Below are positions 51,854-60,848 of a DNA stretch of 64,000 nucleotides, piece by piece; positions within the stretch are counted from its first letter, which is position 1; each line of letters begins with the position of its first letter. The stretch is from contig CANMQP010000007.1 of the NCBI GenBank assembly GCA_947500035.1, positions 682,001-746,000 of the forward strand. The letters are read 5' to 3'. The notes beneath the pieces are model-generated. The model saw nothing but the letters and a program-made list of their open reading frames with translations, was not told where the DNA came from and did not search any database. The translations under genes and the position numbers were made by a program. This stretch comes from an uncultured Kiloniellaceae bacterium (GTDB lineage: Bacteria > Pseudomonadota > Alphaproteobacteria > Kiloniellales > Kiloniellaceae).

Positions 51854-52933
51854 ATCGATACTCCAATCTTCGTCACTCGAATTATCCCAGGGAGTATAAT
51901 TATGACCTTTTCTAACAAAAATGAATAAATTCTAACCAATAATGTTAGATAAATTTACATAAAAACCCACAGCTTTTCCATGCCAACCTTCGTTCATATG
52001 GCTTTCCGAGACCGCATCGGTTTTCCGGTTTGGAAAGTCACGTTGGCCTGCGATTACCTATCCAAAACCCAATACCAATGCCGAACTCGAAATATTATGC
52101 ACGTAAAAAATTAAAAATCGTGCTTTTTCTGATTTTATATTATAATAAACTAAATAAAAATAGCAATTTAGAACCATTATTTGCATTACAATTTATTATA
52201 TATTTTGATTTTATAGAGATTTATGGAAATATTGACTTGATAAAGTTATATTAATTACGGAAATATTTTTAAAACTGTACTTGTTCATACAAACTCACTT
52301 ATCGAGTACAGGTAACGCTCAAAGCCCTCATGCGAAAGTCGTGAAACCTTCCTCAATCCGCTGATTTAACGCCGCAATTCCAACCTCGGCATTTAAAAAA
52401 AATCCCCGAACAATATTCATGAGTCATTTTTATCTATATCACCATATTTTTTCTATGAATATTAAGTAATAATATTTGCATCTATATCTGTAATTTCGAT
52501 AAGCGAATTTTGATACATTCCGGCAAACCTCATCGAAATTGTTGAATCAAGCTTATGTTTATAATAGGTTTTATGAATCTCTACGCTGTGTCTTGCAACA
52601 ACGGGAAGACACAAATAAACGCGTATGCAGATGAAATCTGATAACCTTACGCACCATACATCATATTGATATAATTAATATTTTTGTATTTAAAAAGTAA
52701 CAATTTTACTAATTTCGGGAAAATTAATGAATTTACAAGAATCATTACACAAATATACAAACGTATTACATAACGGAAAAATCCAAGACGCCTTCTGAAA
52801 CTGAGCAGACACATGCAACCAGAGCCACGACAGAACGCTGCTTAATGAGAGATCCATCATACCCGGGGCAAAAGCGCGGCCCAACCGCGCAGATGTGCCC
52901 ATTTCCTCCCTTCCAACTATCACGGAACATCCA
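51854..52933. other. AT-rich intergenic region of about 1.1 kb
   Basis: Strongly AT-rich, unlike the rest of the window. It carries the promoter side of the sdh-like operon at its left (see the dyad at 51932-51948) and the leader of the coiled-coil protein gene at its right. A 7-bp-arm inverted repeat CTGTACT...AGTACAG lies near 52280. Short frames such as 52030-52254 encode low-complexity, Lys/Asn/Ile-rich peptides with no ribosome-binding site and are not called. No RNA gene is evident by eye. Confidence 0.6.
51932..51948. promoter_or_regulatory. Dyad upstream of the sdh-like operon
   Basis: CTAAC-CAATAAT-GTTAG is a perfect 5-bp inverted repeat with a seven-base spacer, of the LysR T-N11-A type, with another CTAAC half-site at 51912-51916. 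It lies about 80-95 bp before the iron-sulfur subunit start. Regulator unknown; it may be the LysR at 45398-46318. Confidence 0.4.
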
Positions 52934-54874
52934 ATGCAAACTTTTGGTCTAATCATTTGCTTGCTCGCTGCTCTAACGATGATGGGCGGCGTCTCAAGCA
53001 ACGCAATAGCGGCCAACCCGACACCGGCCACCGAAACAATCCAGATCGCCAAGACCGCCGAGGAAAAAGCGGAAGAAAAGCGGAAGAAGGCCGAGGAAAG
53101 AGCCGAGAAGAAGCGGATTCAGGCGGAAAAAAAGGCCGCACGGCAGCAGGAACGGGCGGAGAAGAAGAAAGCCGCTGCGGAAAAAAAGGCCGCGAAGTCG
53201 CTCGAAGATATCGAGAAAAATCTGTCCAAACTGGAAAGCGCCGTCGATGAGGCGATCCCACTGGTGCCTTTTACCAGCACGGTGAACCGACAGGTCGCGT
53301 CAGCCATCAAAGGCGCGGATCGCGCGATCAAGAAGCTTGCGCAAGCAAACCCCGATTACGATCTCACCGAAATCAATGAACGCTACGGTCCCCTCAATAG
53401 CTTCTTTGAGAACAAAGCCGGCGAGACGGCCAGCCCGGCGGCCCAGTCGATCCGCAGCATGGTCTTTGACCTGAAGTTTCTGGAGAGGGACTCTGAAGGC
53501 GGTACCGTCCGAACCTTCAACCCGTCCCCCATCGAGCGATTTGTCTCGGAAGCCGAATGGAAAGAACAGACCGTCGCTCGCCATTTGACAGAAGCGATGA
53601 ACCTGGACCCGGATTACGATTTCACCCAGTTGCTGGAACGTTTCGAACCCTACGCCCGAAACTTTGTCGAGGGCACCGGTCAGCTTCTCGAGCATATGGA
53701 GGGCTACGCGACACAGCAACGCGTTGCTGAGAACCTCTACAAAGCGACGCTGCTCGCACTGGGGAACGGTGGCTACAGAGCCTTGATCAACCTCGAGATC
53801 GCCGAAATGACGGATAACGTCTCCAGGGTCGAAAGAGCAAAGGCTGACAAGGCGACCTTTATGGAGTTGGTGGAGGCAACAGAGCAAAACATCCCGCTTC
53901 TACAAGAAGAAACCCAGTCTCTCGTGTACTTCAATACCCAGGTCTTTGAGAGCGAGCTCGGAAACATTCATCAGGCCATCGAAGCTGCGAGCAAGCACGA
54001 GTTCGTCACTTACGAGAAGATTGAGACATCCTGTCAGCAGTCGATTGCCGGCAAAGTCGTCTTCGGCAGCGACTATCTTACGGACGAGTGCGACCCCTCG
54101 AGCTTCATCACGGAATATACCATCGGCGACAAGCTGCATATGCGCGCCGGTTTCGAGGATATTCCCGCAAACGCTTACATCGTGGGGCGCAATCACGAGC
54201 TCACCTCTGGCGTGCCGAACGGCATCACCGTAAAGGCCGTCTACAAGCTGGATGGCGAAGAGCTTTTCGCGTTTTATCCGAAGCACTCCGAGACCACACA
54301 AAACATCCAGGCAGAGCTGATCACAACCTATCCGCCGTCCAGAAACAGCGGCTATCACTGGAATCTGCGCGACGTTTTTTTCGCAATGATGGACGCGGAC
54401 AAGGAAGAGGCCGTTCTCGACATCGAGCTCTACGCCTACAACAGAGACGAAAGAGTGGACCCGGCTTTGAAGGATGGCCCCCTTATCGCTAAGGGCAGCT
54501 TGAAGCTGGATGCTTCCACGGATGCCGCCCAAACCTACCTTCTGCAGGGTCTGGTCGGAGTTGCGCCTCCGGGCCCGCTGCATGATTCCTTTGCCGACAA
54601 TGCAGAGCGGGCCATGGCGCGCAGCGAAATCGAATTCGATGTGCTGCATGTCACCAGCAAAGAGATAACCGTGGTGAAGAACGTTCTTGGCATTCCCCTG
54701 AAAAAGGTGATCGCCACGACGGTCGCGCAGAAGCACGCCGACAACACCTGCACGGTCTATGTCCAGTGGATGAAGCAGGTCTTCGACGGCACGGGCTACG
54801 CGGGTGGCCTGTCGCTGGATCGCAAAGAGCCTGACCATACCGTGCACTGTCAGGCAGTGGAGCAGTATCTCTAA
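52934..54874 (+). CDS. Exported coiled-coil protein of unknown function (paralogue 1)
   Basis: 646 residues from the ATG of MQTFGLIICLLAALTMMGGV (signal peptide to about IAANP; GGAA eight bases upstream). Residues about 40-100 are a highly charged single helix/coiled coil (repeats of EEKAEEKRKKAEERAEKKR type). Then a helical domain (about 105-330; AIPLVPFTSTVNRQVASAIK, SPAAQSIRSMVFDLKFLERD, LERFEPYARNFVEG) is clearly related to the 289-residue protein that follows, and the remaining part has a beta-rich C-terminal region with cysteines (ETSCQQSIAGKVVF, DNTCTVYVQWMKQV, DHTVHCQ). No named family. It lies next to the AT-rich spacer. Confidence 0.7.
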   Translation: MQTFGLIICLLAALTMMGGVSSNAIAANPTPATETIQIAKTAEEKAEEKRKKAEERAEKKRIQAEKKAARQQERAEKKKAAAEKKAAKSLEDIEKNLSKLESAVDEAIPLVPFTSTVNRQVASAIKGADRAIKKLAQANPDYDLTEINERYGPLNSFFENKAGETASPAAQSIRSMVFDLKFLERDSEGGTVRTFNPSPIERFVSEAEWKEQTVARHLTEAMNLDPDYDFTQLLERFEPYARNFVEGTGQLLEHMEGYATQQRVAENLYKATLLALGNGGYRALINLEIAEMTDNVSRVERAKADKATFMELVEATEQNIPLLQEETQSLVYFNTQVFESELGNIHQAIEAASKHEFVTYEKIETSCQQSIAGKVVFGSDYLTDECDPSSFITEYTIGDKLHMRAGFEDIPANAYIVGRNHELTSGVPNGITVKAVYKLDGEELFAFYPKHSETTQNIQAELITTYPPSRNSGYHWNLRDVFFAMMDADKEEAVLDIELYAYNRDERVDPALKDGPLIAKGSLKLDASTDAAQTYLLQGLVGVAPPGPLHDSFADNAERAMARSEIEFDVLHVTSKEITVVKNVLGIPLKKVIATTVAQKHADNTCTVYVQWMKQVFDGTGYAGGLSLDRKEPDHTVHCQAVEQYL

Positions 54875-54940
54875 ATCCTTTGGCCACAACGAGAGTAAGG
54901 GCGCGCGTGCCCTTACTCCGCTTTTTCGGGTGATCATCGC

Positions 54941-55810
54941 ATGAAAACCGCATATCGCATTTCCCTGCTGCTGCTTGGCGCATTCGTGTTGCTGTCTACC
55001 ACCGAAATCACCATGGCGGCAGATAAACAGGTCCAGTGGAAAAACAAGTTCCGCTATCAGCAGCAGGTCGAGGACACGATCACGTCTATGGAAAAGTCGC
55101 TGGCGGCGCTTGAAGAAATTCAACAGGAAGCCTTGCCCAATGTGCCATTGGGCGGCGTCGCCCGGACCGTCGTTCCCAAACAGCTGAAGTTCGTGCGCGT
55201 GAAGCTGCGCAACCTCGATCCGGACAAGATGCCAGAGGACGCGCAGGCCACGTTTGAAGACCTGAAAAAGCGCTATCAGTCGGTCAGAGTCTTCTTCGCC
55301 CAGAAAGAAAAGGAAGTCGCGAGCCCGGCACAGCAGTTTGTGCGCCGGCTATACGACAATCTCGAAGAACTGGAAGCATCATCGGAAACCGGCGCCAGCG
55401 AAAGCATGAGCGAGGACGCGCGCCTGCTGATGATATGGGATACCGCCCGTAACGTCACCCGAGTCCAGGAGCATGACGCCAGTTATCCCCTTGAAGAAGC
55501 ATTAGAGCGTTTCGAGCCCCATGCCGAAGAATACGTGATCGCAAAGCAGCAATTGCTGGAGATCCAGCCCGGCGCGGAGCAGCAGCAGCATGCTCTGTAC
55601 TATCTGGGATTGGCGCAGAAACGCATCGAGAGCGACGTTCCACCGGACGACGCGAAACTGAAGCAATTCCTGGAAAGGGCCGAGGAACTGATCAAAGAGT
55701 CCAGAGAGCTGGCGCCGAGCTACTACAATCCGGAACATATGGATGAAAGACTGGAGGAATTCCGGGACTACACCATTGTGCCGGAACTCGAGAGCAAGGA
55801 GCCGACCTAG
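54941..55810 (+). CDS. Exported helical protein of unknown function (paralogue 2)
   Basis: 289 residues. Signal peptide about 1-27 (MKTAYRISLLLLGAFVLLST ... TMAAD). The rest is helical and acidic. It aligns with the middle of the preceding protein (LPNVPLGGVARTVVPKQLKF, EVASPAQQFVRRLYDNLEEL, ALERFEPHAEEYVIAKQQLL) but lacks its coiled-coil arm and C-terminal region. The two genes are tandem paralogues, probably one transcript, 66 bp apart. Function unknown; a periplasmic structural or binding role is a guess. Confidence 0.7.
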   Translation: MKTAYRISLLLLGAFVLLSTTEITMAADKQVQWKNKFRYQQQVEDTITSMEKSLAALEEIQQEALPNVPLGGVARTVVPKQLKFVRVKLRNLDPDKMPEDAQATFEDLKKRYQSVRVFFAQKEKEVASPAQQFVRRLYDNLEELEASSETGASESMSEDARLLMIWDTARNVTRVQEHDASYPLEEALERFEPHAEEYVIAKQQLLEIQPGAEQQQHALYYLGLAQKRIESDVPPDDAKLKQFLERAEELIKESRELAPSYYNPEHMDERLEEFRDYTIVPELESKEPT

Positions 55811-56071
55811 CGGAATCGGGGCAGCCCAGCCCTCGCCGACTGAGAATTGGAGGATCCCAAAAGTGAGAGGGACGCCGCGTTTGACAGGGAGCATTGCCGA
55901 TAGATCTCGCGATATCGAGAGCTCAAGCCCGCAGCGTATCGTTTTTCTCACTCTTGCGATCTGAGAAAATTCTGGTAGGACAGACAGCGGTGGTTGTGGC
56001 CTGCCGGCACACACCGCTGATTTGTACGGGCGAACCGCTGTCGACGCGCGCGCCTGAATTGGAGACGTCAC

Positions 56072-56788
56072 GTGACTGAGCAGAAAAGTCTGAGCGACCA
56101 CGAGCTCATGAAGCTACTGCCGTTTTATGTCAACCTGACCCTCGATCCACTTGAGCGGGCTTCGGTCGAAGACTATCTCGCCCGGTCGGAAGAGGCGCGG
56201 AAGGAAGTCGACTATCTCAAGCAACTCCGAAAATCCCTGAAAGCACAGCCTGAAGCGACGTCTCCCGGTGAACTTGGCCTGAAACGCTTGCAGCGTGAAA
56301 TCAAACGTATGCAGGAATTGCCCGAAGGTTCCGAGATCGAGGCGATTCCCGCAGCTGCCCCGGGCAGGTCTACAGACCCCACCGCCCTTCACGGTCAAGG
56401 GGACAGCGACGGCGCACAGAAAGCTCAGGAAAGCGCGCACACGAAGCCTGTTCCCGCGTGGTGGCGCAGCCTGGCAGTCGCGGCCTGTCTGGCGCTGGCA
56501 GTGATAAGCGGCGTTACTCTCAACAATCAGTTCGGCAGTGACGGCTCTCCTCAACTCGCAAGCGGAGAAAGCGGGACGGTCCTGCAAGTGACTTTCAAGC
56601 CGCAGGTTACGGAAGAAGCCATTCGGTTACTCTTGCTGGAAAGCGATCTCACGATTACCGCGGGCCCATCTGCCTTGGGCATCTACCACTTAAGCCCCGA
56701 GGCGAGCGCGGACAGCAAAAGCCTGGAAGAGACCCTGCGAAAACTCCGTCAGCGCAGCGATATCATTGAGTCGGCAGAAGCCGGGTAA
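56072..56788 (+). CDS. Anti-sigma factor-like membrane protein without zinc ligands
   Basis: 238 residues, GTG start with GGAGACGTCAC upstream. The N-terminus (LLPFYVNLTLDPLERASVED) matches the anti-sigma domain of zf-HC2-type regulators but has Ser/Glu/Ala where the zinc-binding HxxxC...C residues usually stand. A transmembrane helix lies at about 130-151 (WWRSLAVAACLALAVISGVT), and the periplasmic tail has the VTFKPQVTEEAIRLLLLESD ... GPSALGIYHL pattern typical of this class. No sigma factor gene is adjacent, so its partner is elsewhere, or it serves another role. Confidence 0.72.
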   Translation: MTEQKSLSDHELMKLLPFYVNLTLDPLERASVEDYLARSEEARKEVDYLKQLRKSLKAQPEATSPGELGLKRLQREIKRMQELPEGSEIEAIPAAAPGRSTDPTALHGQGDSDGAQKAQESAHTKPVPAWWRSLAVAACLALAVISGVTLNNQFGSDGSPQLASGESGTVLQVTFKPQVTEEAIRLLLLESDLTITAGPSALGIYHLSPEASADSKSLEETLRKLRQRSDIIESAEAG

Positions 56789-56896
56789 ACGCTGCGCCAC
56801 AGCCTGTCGCAGCCGATGGTCCGCGCCAACGCGCCGGCTTACCTGATGCGGCCTTAGCGGCTGTTAAATCCCGAACAGAGTCCGCGCGCTTTAGGG

Positions 56897-57184
56897 CTAA
56901 AACCTGATCACGGCATAGTCTCCTCGTGGTAAAACCGGGCGCGGCCTGATCTCTCCTACGAAGCCCTTGTTTCCACAGCCGCCACCCCGGCGGCAGGTGA
57001 GCGTATCCAGAAACTCACCAAAGGTGACATCCTCGTAGCGACGGCCGAAGAAACGGCCTTCGGTCGTCGAACTCTTACCGCAGTTGGGACACACTAAATG
57101 GAGAAGGCAGCCTCTCTCAACAAGCTCGGACAACAAAACATCCGAAGCATTATCCACCCTGATTTCGTTTTTGTTTATAGCCAC
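56897..57184 (-). CDS. Small zinc-ribbon protein of unknown function
   Basis: 95 residues. Two metal-binding knuckles: CPNCGK (about 32-37) and CRRGGGCGN (about 64-72), a four-cysteine zinc ribbon. No signal peptide or other domain. The start has no strong ribosome-binding site and the function is unknown. Confidence 0.55.
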   Translation of the reverse strand: MAINKNEIRVDNASDVLLSELVERGCLLHLVCPNCGKSSTTEGRFFGRRYEDVTFGEFLDTLTCRRGGGCGNKGFVGEIRPRPVLPRGDYAVIRF

Positions 57185-57277
57185 TTTGAACCGCCAGACG
57201 AGATCGTGAGACGAAGAGAAGGTTACATCTCTTAGTCTTTGAAAACCTGATGCGGTTCAAAATTACATCCCGATCAC

Positions 57278-58174
57278 TCAATCAGAATGTGTCTGAGAAC
57301 CATCGCCGGGAACCGGGTGCCAGTGCGGCGGCTGAAATGCAGCCTCAAAAGTCTCGCGCAACCACCGGATCGTAGACTGAACGCGCAGCGTCTGCACCGT
57401 GTCGTGGTTCGCATGAAGATGGAGCGTTCGAATCAATTCCGGCTCGCCATCATTTACACGCACAAGCCCGTCATCCGCCTCCGCAAGGCACATGGGCAGA
57501 AGACCTTTACCTGCGCCGCGTTTCACCGCGGTGAACAGAATGGCGGCGTCGGTGGCTGTCAAACGCACAGACTCTCGTTGCTGCCGGGATTGCCTGTAGG
57601 CTTGCGCTATGATTGGGCGCGACTCGTCTTCATCGAAGAAGGACACCCAATCGGATGAGCGCAGTTTGGCATCGCGTGACCGGTAAACCGCATAGGGCAC
57701 CTGGCCGAGCTCTATAGTGAACTCACCGTCCTTCGGTTCGACCTCAAACCAGAGCGCCAAGGACGCCTCACCGCGGACCCTGCTGTAAGGTACACGTGTG
57801 ATCATACGCAGATCCAATCTTGGATGCGCCTTGAGAAAGCCGGGGACGGCGATGTCAGTCAAACGGTCCAGCGTCCAGGCATTGCCCAAAAGCCGCACCG
57901 TTCCCACCGGACCTTCATCTGACCGCGTCACTTCGTCGATCAGCAGTTCGATCCGGTTCTGCACCTCGACCGCACGATTGATCGCGGCCTCACCGGCATC
58001 GGTGAGAGCGAAGCCCGCTTTCGTTCGAACGAAAAGAATGGTTCCCAGGTCTGCTTCCAAGGCGGACAGGCGGCGTCCGGCCGTCGATTTGTCCATGCCC
58101 AGAACCTGGGCCGCCTGGGTCAGAGAGCCCGCCCGGCTGATCGCCAGCGCGATTTTTAAGTTATCCCAATCCAT
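57278..58174 (-). CDS. LysR-family regulator, paralogue of the gene at 24064-24915
   Basis: 298 residues from the ATG with AAGGATTTTG upstream (a TTG one codon earlier is less likely). Helix-turn-helix MDWDNLKIALAISRAGSLTQ, AAQVLGMDKSTAGRRLSALE; the body shares long blocks with the 24-kb LysR (EADLGTILFVRTKAGFALTD, PYAVYRSRDAK, GLLPMC, HDTVQTLRV). Lies downstream of the nitrile hydratase operon on the same strand, with a 214-bp gap, so it could regulate it. Effector unknown. Confidence 0.85.
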   Translation of the reverse strand: MDWDNLKIALAISRAGSLTQAAQVLGMDKSTAGRRLSALEADLGTILFVRTKAGFALTDAGEAAINRAVEVQNRIELLIDEVTRSDEGPVGTVRLLGNAWTLDRLTDIAVPGFLKAHPRLDLRMITRVPYSRVRGEASLALWFEVEPKDGEFTIELGQVPYAVYRSRDAKLRSSDWVSFFDEDESRPIIAQAYRQSRQQRESVRLTATDAAILFTAVKRGAGKGLLPMCLAEADDGLVRVNDGEPELIRTLHLHANHDTVQTLRVQSTIRWLRETFEAAFQPPHWHPVPGDGSQTHSD

Positions 58175-58388
58175 CAAAATCCTTCGCTGCTTTCAACCGC
58201 CCGGGAATTGCCGCTCAGGCAGCGAAACAACGCCACCCCGGGGTCTTTTGGGGATCAGGAGACCCTAAACCGGTTCATGTTTCATCGGAACCACTTTGTG
58301 GTTTCGTCGAAACAATAGGATCCTCTCCCTGTCATATATAGCCAGAGCGGCTCCACAAGAACGGCCGAAGGCCATTGCTGTGTGCTGA

Positions 58389-58766
58389 CTAGGAAGAAAG
58401 CTGATCGGCGCGGGTTTGGGCGACAGACGCGCGGATTGCTTCGATCTGACGCGCAACGTCGCTTATCTCCACGAAACCCGTTTCAAGAAGCGTCTCCTCC
58501 GCGGCGAGAAGCCAGCACTCAAAATACTGCAGATCAACTTCCTCAGCGGTCAATTGGGCATCCGCGGACTGATGTTGATTCAGTGCCGATACCAGTTTTT
58601 CCTGAAAGCTTTTCCAGGGAATTTGTTCGCTCTTCACCAGCGCCACGATCAACGCGAAGATACGTGCATGCCACGGCGTGCGGAACAGCGGTTCGCCCTC
58701 GGATCTCTCTGGCAGAGTAGCCCGCGCCAGATCGAGGGCTTCACGATGCTGTTCAAACGGGTTCAA
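58389..58766 (-). CDS. Nitrile hydratase accessory protein
   Basis: 125 residues starting at a TTG with GGGAG eight bases upstream, overlapping the end of the beta subunit gene. The sequence (FRTPWHARIFALIVALVKSE; ALNQHQSADAQLTAEEVDLQYFECW) matches the small cobalt-nitrile-hydratase activator/accessory family (P14K/NhlE-like), itself related to the beta-subunit N-terminus. Needed in related systems for metal insertion or maturation. A longer frame overlaps the beta gene and is not used. Confidence 0.75.
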   Translation of the reverse strand: MNPFEQHREALDLARATLPERSEGEPLFRTPWHARIFALIVALVKSEQIPWKSFQEKLVSALNQHQSADAQLTAEEVDLQYFECWLLAAEETLLETGFVEISDVARQIEAIRASVAQTRADQLSS

Positions 58767-59415
58767 GGTAGGACTCCCAGAGATCGACAGAAATCCTGTC
58801 TTCAGCCTCCGCGTCCTCGCCCCAGAGCGTTTTGGCCGAAAAGGCGACATTGTAGCAATGCTGTGGCGCTGGCCCCTTTCCCGCCGCGACAGCATCCGCA
58901 AATTGGAAAACGCCTTCGTCACTGACGATCTCGCCAACTTTGCCACGCACATAGCCCGGTACGCGCGTGTGTTGGGCAGTCTGAGCTTTCGACACCCGCA
59001 CAGACTGACCAACTGCAAAGCGCGCCGGTCGCGTATCGTCGGGAAAGCGTAATGCTGCCCCGGCCCGCGTCGCTTCGACGATCTCTTTTGAGCCTACCGG
59101 TTTGTGTTTCTTCCGATCGATATCGAAGCGTTTCAGACCGGTCTCCAGCTCACTCCGATCGACCAGGCCTGCTTCTTTCAGGAGTGTTTCTGACGCGATA
59201 ATCCAGTTCTCGAAGTAGTCGAGGCGCAGGTATTCCTCCGGGGTCACCCGTTCCACAGCGTGTCGGTGCTGATCGGTGTTATAGGGCGTCGCCCAGGCCA
59301 AAGCTTCGACCAGCGCAAAAGCACGGCGCTGCCAGTCGGCTCGGAAGATATAGTCATCCTCGAGCGGAATTTTTCCAAAACCCTGTTTGCCGCCCATATC
59401 GTGAATTGCGTCCAT
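58753..59415 (-). CDS. nthB: Nitrile hydratase beta subunit
   Basis: 220 residues, full length. N-terminal helical half (MDAIHDMGGKQGFGKIPLED; DYFENWIIASETLLKEAGLV) and C-terminal SH3-like barrel (RFAVGQSVRVSKAQTAQHTR; GYVRGKVGEIVSDEGVFQFA; WGEDAEAEDRISVDLWESYL). It follows the alpha gene by seven bases, and forms the alpha-beta heterodimer with it. Confidence 0.92.
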   Translation of the reverse strand: MDAIHDMGGKQGFGKIPLEDDYIFRADWQRRAFALVEALAWATPYNTDQHRHAVERVTPEEYLRLDYFENWIIASETLLKEAGLVDRSELETGLKRFDIDRKKHKPVGSKEIVEATRAGAALRFPDDTRPARFAVGQSVRVSKAQTAQHTRVPGYVRGKVGEIVSDEGVFQFADAVAAGKGPAPQHCYNVAFSAKTLWGEDAEAEDRISVDLWESYLEPV

Positions 59416-59422
59416 GGTTTTC

Positions 59423-60055
59423 CTAAAGTGCCGCAGTCCCGATCATGCCGTCGCGGGTCACCATTTGGGCAAGCTCTTCGGCTGACATTTTCTCGGTACC
59501 GGCCGGGCGTTTCGGCACAATCAGATAGCGGACCTCGGCAGTGCTGTCCCAAACCCGCACCTGCACGGCACTGGGAATCTCCAATCCGAATTCCTTCAAT
59601 ACAGCACGTGGTTCCCGGACCACGCGGGAGCGATATGCCGGGCTCTTGTACCAGGCGGGCGCCAACCCCAACACAGGCCAGGGATAGCAGGAGCAGAGCG
59701 TGCAGACGACAACGTTATGGACCTCATCCGTGTTCTCAATGGCCCGGATATGCTCGCCCTGAACGCCGCTAAAGCCCATGCTACTGATGGCCGCCGTGCC
59801 ATCATTCAGAAGCCAGTCTTTAAACTCGGGATCGGTCCAGGCTCTCGCAATAACGGCTGCTCCGTTCCGGGGTCCGGTCACTCGCTCATAATACTCGACG
59901 ATGCTGTCGAGCGCATCAGGATCGACAAGGCCTTTGGCGACGACAATCTCTTCAAGCGCCCGCACCCGCAAGGCCGCACCCTCTTCGAGCGGATCATGCG
60001 TATGGTCGTGGCCCTGTGCATGACCATCGTCTGAACCGCTAGTTTTCTTCAGCAC
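59423..60055 (-). CDS. nthA: Nitrile hydratase alpha subunit, cobalt type
   Basis: 210 residues. The metal site [20 protein letters not shown] has Cys118, Cys121, Ser122 and Cys123, with the Thr and Tyr-Pro-Trp context of cobalt-type enzymes (iron-type have CSLCSC). The N-terminus has a His/Asp-rich stretch ([13 protein letters not shown]) that may bind metal. It hydrates nitriles to amides in the cytoplasm. Gene order alpha-beta-accessory and coupling to the upstream nitrilase-like gene define the operon. Confidence 0.94.
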   Translation of the reverse strand: MLKKTSGSDDGHAQGHDHTHDPLEEGAALRVRALEEIVVAKGLVDPDALDSIVEYYERVTGPRNGAAVIARAWTDPEFKDWLLNDGTAAISSMGFSGVQGEHIRAIENTDEVHNVVVCTLCSCYPWPVLGLAPAWYKSPAYRSRVVREPRAVLKEFGLEIPSAVQVRVWDSTAEVRYLIVPKRPAGTEKMSAEELAQMVTRDGMIGTAAL

Positions 60056-60824
60056 GCTGCAGCCTCTTCAGGTCGTTGAGATAGCAAGAGTTGATACGAC
60101 TCTCAGCGATATCCGAAAGATTCAAATCCGCGACTATGAGCGCGGAGTCACCCCCGGCGTGGGCCAGTATTTTTCCGTCAGGCGCTACGATGCTGGAGAG
60201 ACCGAGAAAGTCGAGCTCTTCCTCCTGCCCAACCCGATTGCAGTAGGCCACAAAAACCTGATTTTCGATCGCCCGGGCCGGCACCAGGGTCTGGGCGACT
60301 TGCGCGTTCGGTGCCATCAATGCCGTTGGGGTCGCGATCAGCTCTGCGCCGGCCCGCGCCAACTGACGGGTGAGCTCCGGAAACTCAATATCGTAGCAGA
60401 TCAGGAGTCCCGTTTTTATGCCCGCCAGAACGACCACTGCGCTGCTGTCACCCTGCGAAAACGTCGCTTGTTCCCATTTGCCGTAGAGCGCGCGCTTGCA
60501 GTATTGCGCGACCAGCTCACCTTCTTCATCGATCGCGAAGGCCGTGTTTCGAATAGTGTCTCCGTCCGCCACCAAAGCGCCGATTACGATCGCAAGCCGA
60601 TGGCTTTTCGCCCGTCGCTGCAGCTTCGGAAGCCAGGCCGAAACATCGGGCACGCGCGCGGCCGTCAGATCGACGCTGTAGTAGCCGGTCATGATGCCTT
60701 CGGGAAAAATCAGGAGGTCGGCCTTCTCCCTCGCAGCGGCTTCAACATCCGACAGCACCCGCGCCATGGTCGCCTCGACGTCGCCGGGGACACCAGCCAT
60801 CTGGGAAAGTGCGACACGTTTCAT
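60039..60824 (-). CDS. Nitrilase-superfamily carbon-nitrogen hydrolase
   Basis: 261 residues from the ATG at complement 60822-60824 (a GTG 12 bases upstream has a closer ribosome-binding site and is an alternative). The Glu-Lys-Cys triad is visible: E42 ([11 protein letters not shown]), K110 ([15 protein letters not shown]) and C143 ([15 protein letters not shown]). In this position it most likely acts as the amidase that turns the amide from nitrile hydratase into acid and ammonia. It overlaps the alpha gene by 17 bases. Confidence 0.85.
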   Translation of the reverse strand: MKRVALSQMAGVPGDVEATMARVLSDVEAAAREKADLLIFPEGIMTGYYSVDLTAARVPDVSAWLPKLQRRAKSHRLAIVIGALVADGDTIRNTAFAIDEEGELVAQYCKRALYGKWEQATFSQGDSSAVVVLAGIKTGLLICYDIEFPELTRQLARAGAELIATPTALMAPNAQVAQTLVPARAIENQVFVAYCNRVGQEEELDFLGLSSIVAPDGKILAHAGGDSALIVADLNLSDIAESRINSCYLNDLKRLQRAEEN

Positions 60825-60848
60825 CCCGGCACCCACCTCCGCATTGCC

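Noticed and set aside
52030-52254. 74-codon open frame in the AT-rich spacer
   Set aside because: Low-complexity Lys/Asn/Ile-rich peptide, no ribosome-binding site, expected by chance in AT-rich DNA.
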